Positions 1-5,116 of a stretch of 5,637 bases of DNA are shown here, piece by piece (the first letter of the stretch is position 1; each line of letters opens with the position of its first letter). The DNA lies in assembly GCA_946886975.1 (NCBI GenBank), contig CAMPJV010000189.1:1-5637 (forward strand). The letters run 5' to 3'. The translations under genes and the position numbers were made by a program. The DNA comes from an uncultured Taibaiella sp. (GTDB lineage Bacteria > Bacteroidota > Bacteroidia > Chitinophagales > Chitinophagaceae). The notes under the pieces were generated by a model that saw only the letters and a program-made list of their open reading frames with translations, had not been told where the DNA came from and made no database searches.

Positions 1-20
1 CTCCCTCTTAGGGGAGGGAG
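1..20. other. GC-rich hairpin at the left window edge
   Basis: CTCCCTC (1-7) pairs perfectly with GAGGGAG (14-20) around a 6-nt loop. No T-run follows on the + strand, and the sequence to its left is outside the window. It could be the end of a terminator or intergenic repeat belonging to an upstream gene. In many Bacteroidota rplY follows prs, but that cannot be tested here. The stretch 21-199 between this hairpin and rplY holds no gene. Its best promoter-like string is GATGTTTG at 153-160, which lacks a matching upstream box. Confidence 0.35.
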
Positions 21-199
21 ATGGAGAGTGGCTTTGAAGAATGACATTATTAGCTGTTTAGAAGCTTTTATATAACGACTGTTTAAGCAACAAAATCCGT
101 CTCCCGAATAACAGGGATATCCTTTTTAACTTAAAACTGTCTTCAACGTCCGGATGTTTGACGGATATTTCGATCGGCGCTGAAAACAAAGAATAGAAA

Positions 200-793
200 A
201 TGAAAAGCATTAAAATTGAAGGAAAAAGCAGAGGCGATTTCGGCAAGAAACACACACGCCATCTCCGCTCTGAAGGTCAGGTGCCATGTGTTATCTATGG
301 TTCTGAGAACATCCATTTCAGCGCACCACAACTAGCTTTCCGCTCGCTGGTGTACACTCCGGACTTCCAGCTGGCAGATATCTCTGTAGACGGTAAGGCT
401 TTCAAATGTATCATGAAGGATCTGCAGTTTGACGTGGTAACAGATGAACTGAGCCACATAGACTTCCTGGAGCTGGCTGAAGACCGCAAGGTGACAGCTA
501 ACCTTCCGCTGAAGTTTGTAGGTACTTCACCTGGTGTTAAAGCGGGTGGTCGTCTTGAGATCAAGATGAAGTCCATAAAGGTGCGTACGCTGCCTAAATA
601 CCTGAAGGAAGCTATCGAGGTAAGCATTGATACACTGGAACTGAATGGCAACATCCGTGTTCAGGACGTCATTGCAGACAACATGGAGATCATGAACTCT
701 CCACGTATTCCTATCGCATCTGTTGTTATGACGCGTGCTCTTAAGCAAGCTGAGAGTGATGATGCTGCTGCGAAGACTGCGGCTAAGAAGTAG
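200..793 (+). CDS. rplY: 50S ribosomal protein L25, CTC/TL5 long form
   Basis: Component of the large ribosomal subunit that binds 5S rRNA in the central protuberance. The 197-residue product has the two-domain CTC layout. The N-terminal RNA-binding domain spans about residues 3-92 and shows GKKHTRHLRSEGQVPCVIYG, LVYTPDF and the KDLQFDVVTDELSHIDFLEL block. A C-terminal beta domain at about 98-180 includes the SPGVKAGGRLEIK segment. The last 15 or so residues are a low-complexity Ala/Lys/Asp tail, common in this family. The ATG at 200 gives the expected N-terminus. It is preceded by an A-rich leader (AAAGAATAGAAA) rather than a Shine-Dalgarno sequence, as is usual in Bacteroidota. A strong terminator 37 nt past the stop suggests transcription mostly ends here, separately from pth. 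The TAG stop is also the first three bases of a heptamer repeat array. Confidence 0.96.
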   Translation: MKSIKIEGKSRGDFGKKHTRHLRSEGQVPCVIYGSENIHFSAPQLAFRSLVYTPDFQLADISVDGKAFKCIMKDLQFDVVTDELSHIDFLELAEDRKVTANLPLKFVGTSPGVKAGGRLEIKMKSIKVRTLPKYLKEAIEVSIDTLELNGNIRVQDVIADNMEIMNSPRIPIASVVMTRALKQAESDDAAAKTAAKK

Positions 794-820
794 ATAGTAG
801 TTAGTAGATAGTAAATAGTA
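791..820. repeat. Period-7 tandem array at the rplY stop codon
   Basis: Four heptamers run head to tail from 791 to 818, followed by two bases of a fifth. The unit is TAGATAG (791-797 and 805-811), with variants TAGTTAG (798-804) and TAAATAG (812-818). The first three bases are the rplY stop codon. The array is inversely repeated at 890-924, on the far side of the terminator: 791-804 is the exact reverse complement of 904-917, and 803-812 is the exact reverse complement of 889-898, one heptamer out of register. Confidence 0.85.
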
Positions 821-830
821 CTTTTTATAT

Positions 831-870
831 GAAACCCTTGCCTTGCGGCGGGGGTTTCTTTTTCTTTTTT
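831..870 (+). terminator. Intrinsic terminator of rplY
   Basis: GAAACCC (831-837) pairs with GGGTTTC (852-858). Inside it, TT/GG wobble pairs (838-839 with 850-851) and GCC/GGC (840-842 with 847-849) extend the stem to 12 bp around a TTGC tetraloop. The sequence TTTTTCTTTTTT follows at 859-870. Stem, tight loop and T-tract are all present in the orientation that terminates + strand transcription leaving rplY, 37 nt after its stop codon. Confidence 0.92.
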
Positions 871-889
871 ACTACAAACCAGTCCAGGA

Positions 890-924
890 CTATCTACTTT
901 GGACTAACTACTATCTACTAGTTA
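890..924. repeat. Inverted period-7 tandem array overlapping the pth promoter
   Basis: Five heptamers run from 890 to 924: CTATCTA (890-896 and 911-917), CTTTGGA (897-903), CTAACTA (904-910) and CTAGTTA (918-924). This is the reverse-complement counterpart of the array at the rplY stop. Together the two arrays bracket the terminator and could form a long outer stem in RNA or a cruciform-prone site in DNA. The diverged unit CTTTGGA supplies the TTTG of the pth promoter, and the -7 box starts in the last unit. Confidence 0.85.
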
Positions 925-930
925 TCTTTG
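898..930 (+). promoter_or_regulatory. Bacteroidota-type promoter of pth (-33/-7)
   Basis: TTTG at 898-901 and TATCTTTG at 923-930 match the Bacteroidota primary-sigma consensus (TTTG, 19-21 nt, TAnnTTTG) with a 21-nt spacer. Only five bases (CCGCC) separate the -7 box from the pth ATG. Transcription would therefore start at or within a few bases of the start codon, giving a leaderless or nearly leaderless mRNA. The match is seen directly; the start point is inferred from the consensus geometry. Confidence 0.8.
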
Positions 931-935
931 CCGCC

Positions 936-1499
936 ATGAAGTTTTTGATTGCAGGACTTGGGAATATTGGGGCTGAGTATGATGCGACCAGACATAATAT
1001 CGGATTTGATGTGGCGGATGCTTTCGTGATAAAGCACGATGGTTCGTTCAGGCTGGACAGGCATGCATTTGTGGCGGACTGCAAGTGGAAGGGGAAGACC
1101 TTCGTTGTTATTAAGCCCACTACTTTTATGAACCTGAGTGGCAAGGCTGTAAAGTACTGGCTGGACAAGGAGAAGATAAGCATAGAGAATATGCTGGTGG
1201 TGCTGGATGAACTGGCGCTTCCACTGGATACAATAAGACTTCGTGCGGGGGGGAGCAATGCAGGGCATAACGGACTTAAACATATAGACGAGATACTGCA
1301 GACTAATCAATATCCCCGGCTTCGGTTTGGCATTGGGAATGACTTTCCTAAAGGGCGGCAGATAGAGCATGTGCTGGGTAAATGGAAACCGTCGGAGCTT
1401 CCGGTGGTGAAGGAGAAAGTGCTTAAGGCAGTTGATATTATAGAGAGCTTCGCTACGCAGGGCATCGCGAAGACTATGAGCCTGTACAATAAATCATAA
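936..1499 (+). CDS. pth: Peptidyl-tRNA hydrolase (aminoacyl-tRNA hydrolase)
   Basis: Cytosolic enzyme that cleaves the ester bond of peptidyl-tRNAs released prematurely from ribosomes, recycling tRNA; it is usually essential in bacteria. The 187-residue product has normal length for the family. It carries the N-terminal FLIAGLGNIGAEYDATRHNIGF signature in pieces: Asn10, catalytic His20 and Asn21. It also has PTTFMNLSG with Asn66, LDELALP with Asp91, and GGSNAGHNGLK with His111 and Asn112. These correspond to the catalytic and substrate-binding residues Asn10, His20, Asn68, Asp93 and Asn114 of the E. coli enzyme. An open frame continues upstream to a TTG at 843, but that region is terminator and promoter sequence, so the ATG at 936 is chosen. 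The codons for residues 104-106 contain a run of seven G at 1247-1253. A lipoprotein gene follows after 12 nt and is probably co-transcribed. Confidence 0.97.
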   Translation: MKFLIAGLGNIGAEYDATRHNIGFDVADAFVIKHDGSFRLDRHAFVADCKWKGKTFVVIKPTTFMNLSGKAVKYWLDKEKISIENMLVVLDELALPLDTIRLRAGGSNAGHNGLKHIDEILQTNQYPRLRFGIGNDFPKGRQIEHVLGKWKPSELPVVKEKVLKAVDIIESFATQGIAKTMSLYNKS

Positions 1500-1511
1500 C
1501 AACAATATTTT

Positions 1512-2399
1512 ATGAAGAAGCTACTGGCTTTGGTGATTCCTGTCGTGCTTTTGGCTGCAGCATGTAATGACGCTCCTAAAAAGGAGGCCGCCACTACCCT
1601 ATCCTTTAAGTTTCCTCCCGGTGCTGTGTATGCTTACCTGATGGACAGCCATCAGACGATAGAGCAGGAAATGATGGGCAAGACATCTACTATAACTCAG
1701 AGTATGCAGATGCTTTCTACTTATCATGTGGAGAAGGCGGATGGAAATAAGAGAAAGCTGACGGTGGTGTATGACAGGTTTTACATTAAGTCCGCGAGCA
1801 GTGGCAGTGAGATGGAGTACGACTCGGCAGACAGCAGCAAACAGCCGAAGGAGCTTAGCCAGATAGCGTCCATAGTAAACCATCCGTTTAGCCTGGTGGT
1901 TAGTGAGAAAGGAGAGATTATAAGCGTGAACCCAACTGCAGGTGCTGGCAGCCCCCCCGACAGCAGTGCGAAGGACATGGCAGCCGAGACGCCTCTGAAC
2001 GACAGCACGATCAGGAGGATGATGGAGCAGTCTCTGAACATCTACCCGACGACACCGGTGAAGGCGGGTGATAGCTGGGAGAGAAAATATACTACAAACA
2101 TGGGCTTTATGGATATGGCGGTGAACAGTACTTATAAGCTGGTGTCCGTGAGTAATGATGTGGCGCATATTGAGATCACTGCGACGATCAGGAGCATACC
2201 ATCGAGCAACCCTCAGATGAAGGGGATGGACATAGAGATGAACGGTACGCAGAACGGGAGTATGGATATAGACGTGAAGTCGGGACTGATACAGGAGAGT
2301 AAGTTTACGCAGGACGTGAGCGGTAAAATGAAGATACCGGGGGCGGAGATACCGATGAAGCTGACTTCGGAGACGAGGATAATTGGGAAGATGAAATAG
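1512..2399 (+). CDS. DUF6263-type lipoprotein of unknown function
   Basis: A 295-residue exported protein. Residues 1-17 are a lipoprotein signal (MKKLLALVIPVVLLAAA) followed by Cys18, so it should be lipid-anchored in the cell envelope. Alanine at the -3 position is a slightly weak lipobox. The Asn-Asp after the cysteine does not match a clear surface-export signal. The mature part is beta-rich and polar, with LSFKFPPGAVYAY near 30-42, YDSADSS near 103-109, a Ser/Pro/Ala-rich linker near 142-160, and PVKAGDSW at 182-189. After that come a GxxNGSMDIDVKSG segment and a C-terminal strand-rich region. The GDSW-containing layout resembles the Bacteroidota family DUF6263; that assignment is from memory of the family pattern. 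No catalytic residues can be named. It starts 12 nt after pth without a visible terminator between, so it is probably in the pth transcript. A C7 run lies at 1952-1958. Confidence 0.85.
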   Translation: MKKLLALVIPVVLLAAACNDAPKKEAATTLSFKFPPGAVYAYLMDSHQTIEQEMMGKTSTITQSMQMLSTYHVEKADGNKRKLTVVYDRFYIKSASSGSEMEYDSADSSKQPKELSQIASIVNHPFSLVVSEKGEIISVNPTAGAGSPPDSSAKDMAAETPLNDSTIRRMMEQSLNIYPTTPVKAGDSWERKYTTNMGFMDMAVNSTYKLVSVSNDVAHIEITATIRSIPSSNPQMKGMDIEMNGTQNGSMDIDVKSGLIQESKFTQDVSGKMKIPGAEIPMKLTSETRIIGKMK

Positions 2400-2434
2400 G
2401 CTGTTAGCTGTTGGCCGTTAGCTGTTGGCTATTA
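2400..2434. repeat. Period-7 tandem array after the lipoprotein stop codon
   Basis: Five heptamers begin at the base immediately after the TAG stop: GCTGTTA (2400-2406), GCTGTTG (2407-2413 and 2421-2427), GCCGTTA (2414-2420) and GCTATTA (2428-2434). The period matches the arrays around the rplY terminator but the unit differs. I see no inverted partner nearby. It lies in the 214-bp convergent gap between the lipoprotein gene and scpA. Confidence 0.85.
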
Positions 2435-2441
2435 ACCCCAG

Positions 2442-2520
2442 ATGTAGCAGGGTGCAAATGCTGAGGAGATCTTTCGACTGCGCTACATTCCATGACGCTT
2501 CGCTCAAGTGACGAATCCCT
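2442..2520. other. Convergent-gap segment with a possible dispersed repeat
   Basis: ATGTAGC (2442-2448) is the reverse complement of GCTACAT (2482-2488). The segment from 2469 onward combines TCTTTCGACTGCGCT with GACGCTTCGCTCAAGTGACG, a pattern I associate with short dispersed intergenic sequences in Bacteroidota genomes. Nothing coding is visible. The dispersed-repeat reading is an inference that only a genome-wide search could settle. Confidence 0.3.
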
Positions 2521-2571
2521 CACGGCCTAAAAATAAGAATCCAGACTACTGTCCGACAGCGCCTGGAAATC

Positions 2572-2597
2572 TTCTGAAACGTAAATGTATTTCAGAA
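2572..2597 (-). terminator. Candidate terminator hairpin downstream of scpA
   Basis: TTCTGAAA (2572-2579) pairs exactly with TTTCAGAA (2590-2597), an 8-bp stem with a 10-nt loop. It lies 16 nt past the scpA stop in the convergent gap. The T-run that would follow on the - strand is short and interrupted (GATTTCC), so it is a weak intrinsic terminator at best and may act on both converging transcripts. Confidence 0.4.
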
Positions 2598-2613
2598 TAC
2601 TATAGTTCAAAAT

Positions 2614-3438
2614 CTATGCCAGACCTACGTCCAGGGGCTCGTCTGAGCCGTGGTCGAAGTTCATATTAACATTTCCATCGTCAGCTTCTGACTCACGGTT
2701 GGCGTTCCACTCTAATATGAAGTTGTTCCTGCCGGTTCCGATCATAATGCCGAAGTATTTCTGCTGGATAAGCTCAAGCATGGCAAGGAAGGTAAATATG
2801 GCGTGTATGCGGTTCTGACACTGGGAAAAGACGGTTTCGAAAGCTGCACGGGTCTGGTCTTTCATAAAGTCGAGCAGGTAGTCGCGCTGGCCTTCCAGGC
2901 TGTAGTTATACTTTACTACGACGTGCTGGGGCTTTGCAGTACGGTCTTTGAACCGCTTCATTACCTTTTCGAAAGCCTGCATCAGCTTGAACATGGTGAC
3001 CGTCTGGATCTCGGTGCCTTCGGAATACTCATCACCTAAGGCTTCCAGCTCTTTGCGGATGTTGCCACGCTTCTGCTGCAACAAGCGCTCAGCCTCCATT
3101 AGCGCCATTTCTTCTGAGGCTTCCTTGAAGCGTTTATACTCAAGGATCTTGTCGACCAGTTCCTGACGGGGATCTATCTCGTTGCCCTGGGCGTCGAGCT
3201 CCTTCCTTGGGAGCAGCATCTTTGCCTTGATCCGCATGAGGGTGCTGATGAAGAGAATGAACTCGCTGGCGAGCTCTATGTTGAGGCTTTCCAGCTCGTG
3301 TATATATACAAGGAAGTCCTTCGTAAGGCCGTGGATTGGGATATTGTATATGTCCAGCTCGTCGCGCTCTATAAAGAAGAGCAGGAGATCGAACGGGCCT
3401 TCAAACTGGGGTAATTTTATCTGGTAACTAACTGACAT
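2614..3438 (-). CDS. scpA: Segregation and condensation protein A
   Basis: Kleisin subunit of the bacterial SMC-ScpAB condensin, which bridges the SMC heads and helps compact and partition the chromosome in the cytoplasm. The 274-residue product has the N-terminal signature FEGPFDLLLFFIERDELDIY at 12-31, followed by IPIHGLTKDFL. The helix ASEFILFISTLMRIKAKMLL at 57-76 ends in LLP and matches the family's SMC-neck-binding region. A charged central linker follows, with a C-terminal winged-helix segment near 203-243 (RIHAIFTFLAMLELIQQKYF). An acidic Asp/Glu/Asn tail of about 30 residues ends the protein. The ATG at 3438 is the first available start, because a TGA lies in frame three codons upstream. 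No scpB is in the window. The gene converges on the lipoprotein gene, and a 713-bp repeat-rich gap lies upstream of it. Confidence 0.95.
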   Translation of the reverse strand: MSVSYQIKLPQFEGPFDLLLFFIERDELDIYNIPIHGLTKDFLVYIHELESLNIELASEFILFISTLMRIKAKMLLPRKELDAQGNEIDPRQELVDKILEYKRFKEASEEMALMEAERLLQQKRGNIRKELEALGDEYSEGTEIQTVTMFKLMQAFEKVMKRFKDRTAKPQHVVVKYNYSLEGQRDYLLDFMKDQTRAAFETVFSQCQNRIHAIFTFLAMLELIQQKYFGIMIGTGRNNFILEWNANRESEADDGNVNMNFDHGSDEPLDVGLA

Positions 3439-3460
3439 CCTGGTTCACCAATGCTGGAGC

Positions 3461-3492
3461 CGAAACTACATTTTATTTGGCTATTCAGCTAA
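3461..3492 (-). promoter_or_regulatory. Possible scpA promoter (-33/-7)
   Basis: Read on the - strand, TAGTTTCG (3468-3461) matches the Bacteroidota -7 box TAnnTTTG with one mismatch. TTAG (3492-3489) lies 20 nt upstream and matches TTTG with one mismatch. Spacing and position, about 22 nt before the scpA ATG, are right, but both boxes are imperfect. Confidence 0.35.
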
Positions 3493-3550
3493 TTCAGAGG
3501 CTTACATATTAGGCAATTATATTTCATACCAGTGTAACTCCAATGAGACT

Positions 3551-3684
3551 CCAGTGATATTGCAGGTGCTTGGGTGTTTATTGTGATGTGTTTGGAATAC
3601 TTTCAACCAGGAAGATGAGGTCGTACTATTTCGTGCGTTGCAAACGCACTGTCAGGTGATCCTCGTTGCAAACGAGGACCAGCA
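3551..3684. repeat. Hairpin repeat element, copy A
   Basis: This 134-bp stretch recurs at 3877-4011 with roughly nine differences. Its right part contains two 17-nt stem-loops of the same design: GTGCGTT/AACGCAC (3633-3639 with 3643-3649) and CCTCGTT/AACGAGG (3661-3667 with 3671-3677), each a perfect 7-bp stem around a GCA loop and sharing the core CGTTGCAAACG. They are separated by 11 nt. A third, unrelated hairpin follows outside the repeat at 3691-3720. The design resembles REP- or MITE-like elements, but no transposase gene is present in the window. Confidence 0.85.
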
Positions 3685-3829
3685 TGGGATAAGTCAGGAT
3701 TAACGCAAATTTCCTGACTTGCTGTTCGTTCATATGCAAACCAAAATCATCCTTGACAGTGATAATAAACTGATGTTCGCCACAGACGAGATGTGCACAG
3801 GCATTCCGATCCATAAGGCCCATTAACAT
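3626..3829 (-). CDS. Doubtful 67-residue open frame ending in repeat copy A
   Basis: An ATG-started frame lying between the two repeat copies, whose last 19 or so codons fall inside copy A and end at its TAG. I do not recognise the protein. It is soluble-looking, with three cysteines, no signal peptide and no membrane segment. A TGA lies in frame five codons upstream of the ATG, so it cannot be extended, and there is no clear ribosome binding site or promoter. In repeat copy B the equivalent frame has TGA where this one has a Cys codon (TGC), so the coding reading is not conserved between copies. It may be a genuine orphan gene, the tail of a decayed mobile gene, or chance. No other gene is visible in 3439-4151. 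Confidence 0.25.
   Translation of the reverse strand: MLMGLMDRNACAHLVCGEHQFIITVKDDFGLHMNEQQVRKFALILTYPMLVLVCNEDHLTVRLQRTK
3691..3720. other. Perfect 9-bp stem-loop next to repeat copy A
   Basis: AAGTCAGGA (3691-3699) pairs exactly with TCCTGACTT (3712-3720) around a 12-nt loop. It lies 6 nt beyond the end of copy A and is absent next to copy B. No T-run that would make it a terminator is seen on either strand. Confidence 0.6.
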
Positions 3830-3876
3830 GTTACGGGAGGATCAAGCACCCAAACCACAAGTCTTAGCTACATGCG

Positions 3877-4011
3877 CCAGTGGGTATTGCAGGCGCCCGG
3901 GTGTTTACTGTGATATGTTTGGAATACTTTCAACCAGGAAGATGAGTTCGTACTATTTCGTGCGTTGCAAACGCACTGTCAGGTGATCCTCGTTTCAAAC
4001 GAGGACCAGCA
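3877..4011. repeat. Hairpin repeat element, copy B
   Basis: Direct repeat of 3551-3684 in the same orientation, about 93% identical by manual alignment. The first hairpin (GTGCGTT/AACGCAC, 3960-3966 with 3970-3976) is identical to copy A. In the second (CCTCGTT/AACGAGG, 3988-3994 with 3998-4004) the only change is in the loop, TCA instead of GCA, so both stems are intact. Most differences lie in the left part. A degraded third partial copy follows directly. Confidence 0.85.
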
Positions 4012-4014
4012 GTG

Positions 4015-4051
4015 TCGTACTATTCCGTGCGTGCAAGGCACTGTCAGGTGA
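4015..4051. repeat. Degraded partial copy C of the hairpin repeat
   Basis: This 37-nt stretch matches the first-hairpin module of copies A and B, from TCGTACTATT to CACTGTCAGGTGA, with one substitution, two deleted bases and one further change. The stem is shortened to GTGC/GCAC (4027-4030 with 4038-4041). It sits 3 nt after copy B without the second hairpin, showing that the first-hairpin module can exist alone. Confidence 0.75.
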
Positions 4052-4151
4052 GTTTAGACAATATCAAAGGCCATCTCCATTGCAGCAAAGACCTGCCACA
4101 GGACCAACCCGTAAAACAAAACATGGAATAATATCGGAACATCCCTCTTGA

Positions 4152-4358
4152 TTATCTTTTCACTGCCCAATAAAAAATAGCCATTAGTATTCCAATCGTA
4201 ATGAAGAACAACGGAACCATGGCAAACGCCAATTCGTAACCATTAGGCACAGGCAACAACAACAACAGTGGAAATTCAATCGAACCTCCCAACATCAGCT
4301 TATACGGGCTTGTTGACCTTAAGAAATATCTTAACCTCTGCCATATGCTATCAGTCAT
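4152..4358 (-). CDS. Possible 68-residue two-helix membrane protein
   Basis: I do not recognise a family. The predicted product has a charged N-terminus (residues 1-20, with several Arg and Lys). A first hydrophobic stretch at about 22-38 (LMLGGSIEFPLLLLLPVP) is followed by a short polar turn (NGYE) and a second strong transmembrane stretch at about 44-64 (AFAMVPLFFITIGILMAIFY). It ends in a positive AVKR tail. The pattern fits a small inner-membrane hairpin protein with both ends in the cytoplasm. It starts with ATG preceded by an A/T-rich leader, and no clear -33/-7 promoter is seen. It lies between the beta-barrel gene's candidate terminator and the repeat region. It could be a real orphan gene or a chance frame in A/T-rich DNA. 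Confidence 0.42.
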   Translation of the reverse strand: MTDSIWQRLRYFLRSTSPYKLMLGGSIEFPLLLLLPVPNGYELAFAMVPLFFITIGILMAIFYWAVKR

Positions 4359-4407
4359 TCTTAAAAAGTGTAATCATGTAAGCCAAATTATCTTACAACA
4401 TTAGAAC

Positions 4408-4440
4408 GGCTGAAGGTCTTCCCTAGCGAAGATCTCAGCC
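4408..4440 (-). terminator. Candidate terminator hairpin of the beta-barrel gene
   Basis: GGCTGA (4408-4413) pairs with TCAGCC (4435-4440) and GGTCTTC (4415-4421) with GAAGATC (4428-4434), leaving one bulged A and a 6-nt loop. It starts 13 nt beyond the beta-barrel stop codon. On the - strand one pair becomes a mismatch and no T-run follows, so it is a long stem-loop rather than a canonical intrinsic terminator. Confidence 0.45.
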
Positions 4441-4453
4441 CACAAGTCATTAC

Positions 4454-5065
4454 TTACATTTCGAACCTCAGCCCCAGTAACACCGGGAAATAAAACATAT
4501 TCTGACGCACCCTTTCATTCGACGGAGTACCTGGGAAGTTCGGATCAGGTTTGGGAACGTAGCCGAGGCTGGCATAGCGGGCACCAGCTTCTATGTTTAT
4601 ACCGAAACCTTTTGTGATGTTTATATTGCCACCGAGCTGGAGGCCTGCTGTGATGCCGGAGTTACTGGGAAGGGAATAGTCGCCGTGATTTTTCACTCCA
4701 TCTGTCCTACTGAACATGTAGCCTGCAGTGAGGCCATAGTAGATATCGGACTTAATGAAACGGTGCTTTTTGTTTACAAAGGCATAAACAGGTATTGCAG
4801 GGTCAGCATACACTGCCTCCCAATCGTTGGGCAGACTCGTGCTCAGTTTCATCATGTCTACGCCCAAGCCTATCTCCAGCTTCAGCACATCGTAATAAAC
4901 CTTAAAAGATGCGGCGTAGTTGGGTTTTACTTTCTGGTCGAGGATGATGTACTGCTTGTTATCCGGAACAGCAAGTGCAAGGCCTCCGGAGAGCCTGATG
5001 CCGAAGCCAGCGTAGGAGACGATGGTAGTGCTTAGGCAAAGGACAATTAGTAGGGCGCGCTTCAT
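4454..5065 (-). CDS. Outer-membrane beta-barrel protein
   Basis: A 203-residue predicted porin-like protein of the Bacteroidota outer membrane. Residues 1-19 (MKRALLIVLCLSTTIVSYA) form a cleavable signal peptide; the internal Cys10 is not in a lipobox. The mature part is a series of alternating amphipathic strands separated by polar loops: FGIRLSGGLALAV, YAASFKVYYDVLKLEIGLGVDM, KSDIYYGLTAGYMF, SGITAGLQLGGNINI, FGINIEAGARYASLGYV, and the closing strand MFYFPVLLGLRFEM. About eight strands and this length fit the small OmpA/PorT-like barrel group, but no specific family or ligand can be named. The ATG at 5065 is chosen over an in-frame GTG at 5098, because only the ATG puts the signal peptide at the N-terminus. 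TATCTTAG (5092-5085) is a near -7 box without a good -33 partner. Confidence 0.85.
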   Translation of the reverse strand: MKRALLIVLCLSTTIVSYAGFGIRLSGGLALAVPDNKQYIILDQKVKPNYAASFKVYYDVLKLEIGLGVDMMKLSTSLPNDWEAVYADPAIPVYAFVNKKHRFIKSDIYYGLTAGYMFSRTDGVKNHGDYSLPSNSGITAGLQLGGNINITKGFGINIEAGARYASLGYVPKPDPNFPGTPSNERVRQNMFYFPVLLGLRFEM

Positions 5066-5116
5066 AAATGTGTTTTGAGTTGCACTAAGATAGTACACTA
5101 AATATTTTCTGTATCG

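Noticed and set aside
843..935. N-terminal extension of pth by 31 residues from a TTG start
   Set aside because: The extension is translated terminator stem, T-tract, heptamer array and promoter, while the family N-terminus begins exactly at the ATG at 936.
918..1370. Long - strand frames antisense to pth (and similar ones under rplY and the lipoprotein gene)
   Set aside because: They lie wholly opposite well-supported genes and have no signals or motifs of their own; they mirror the codon use of the real genes.
2803..3427. + strand frames antisense to scpA
   Set aside because: scpA has clear family motifs along its whole length, and the + frames are by-products of it.
3551..4011. Composite insertion sequence
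   Set aside because: The copies are direct repeats without terminal inverted repeats, and the 192 bp between them encodes no recognisable transposase.
3551..4051. CRISPR array
   Set aside because: Only two full units about 325 bp apart plus one fragment, with internal hairpins and no regular short spacers or cas genes.
5066..5098. Longer beta-barrel protein starting at GTG 5098
   Set aside because: It would place 11 polar residues before a clean signal peptide; the ATG at 5065 gives a normal start.
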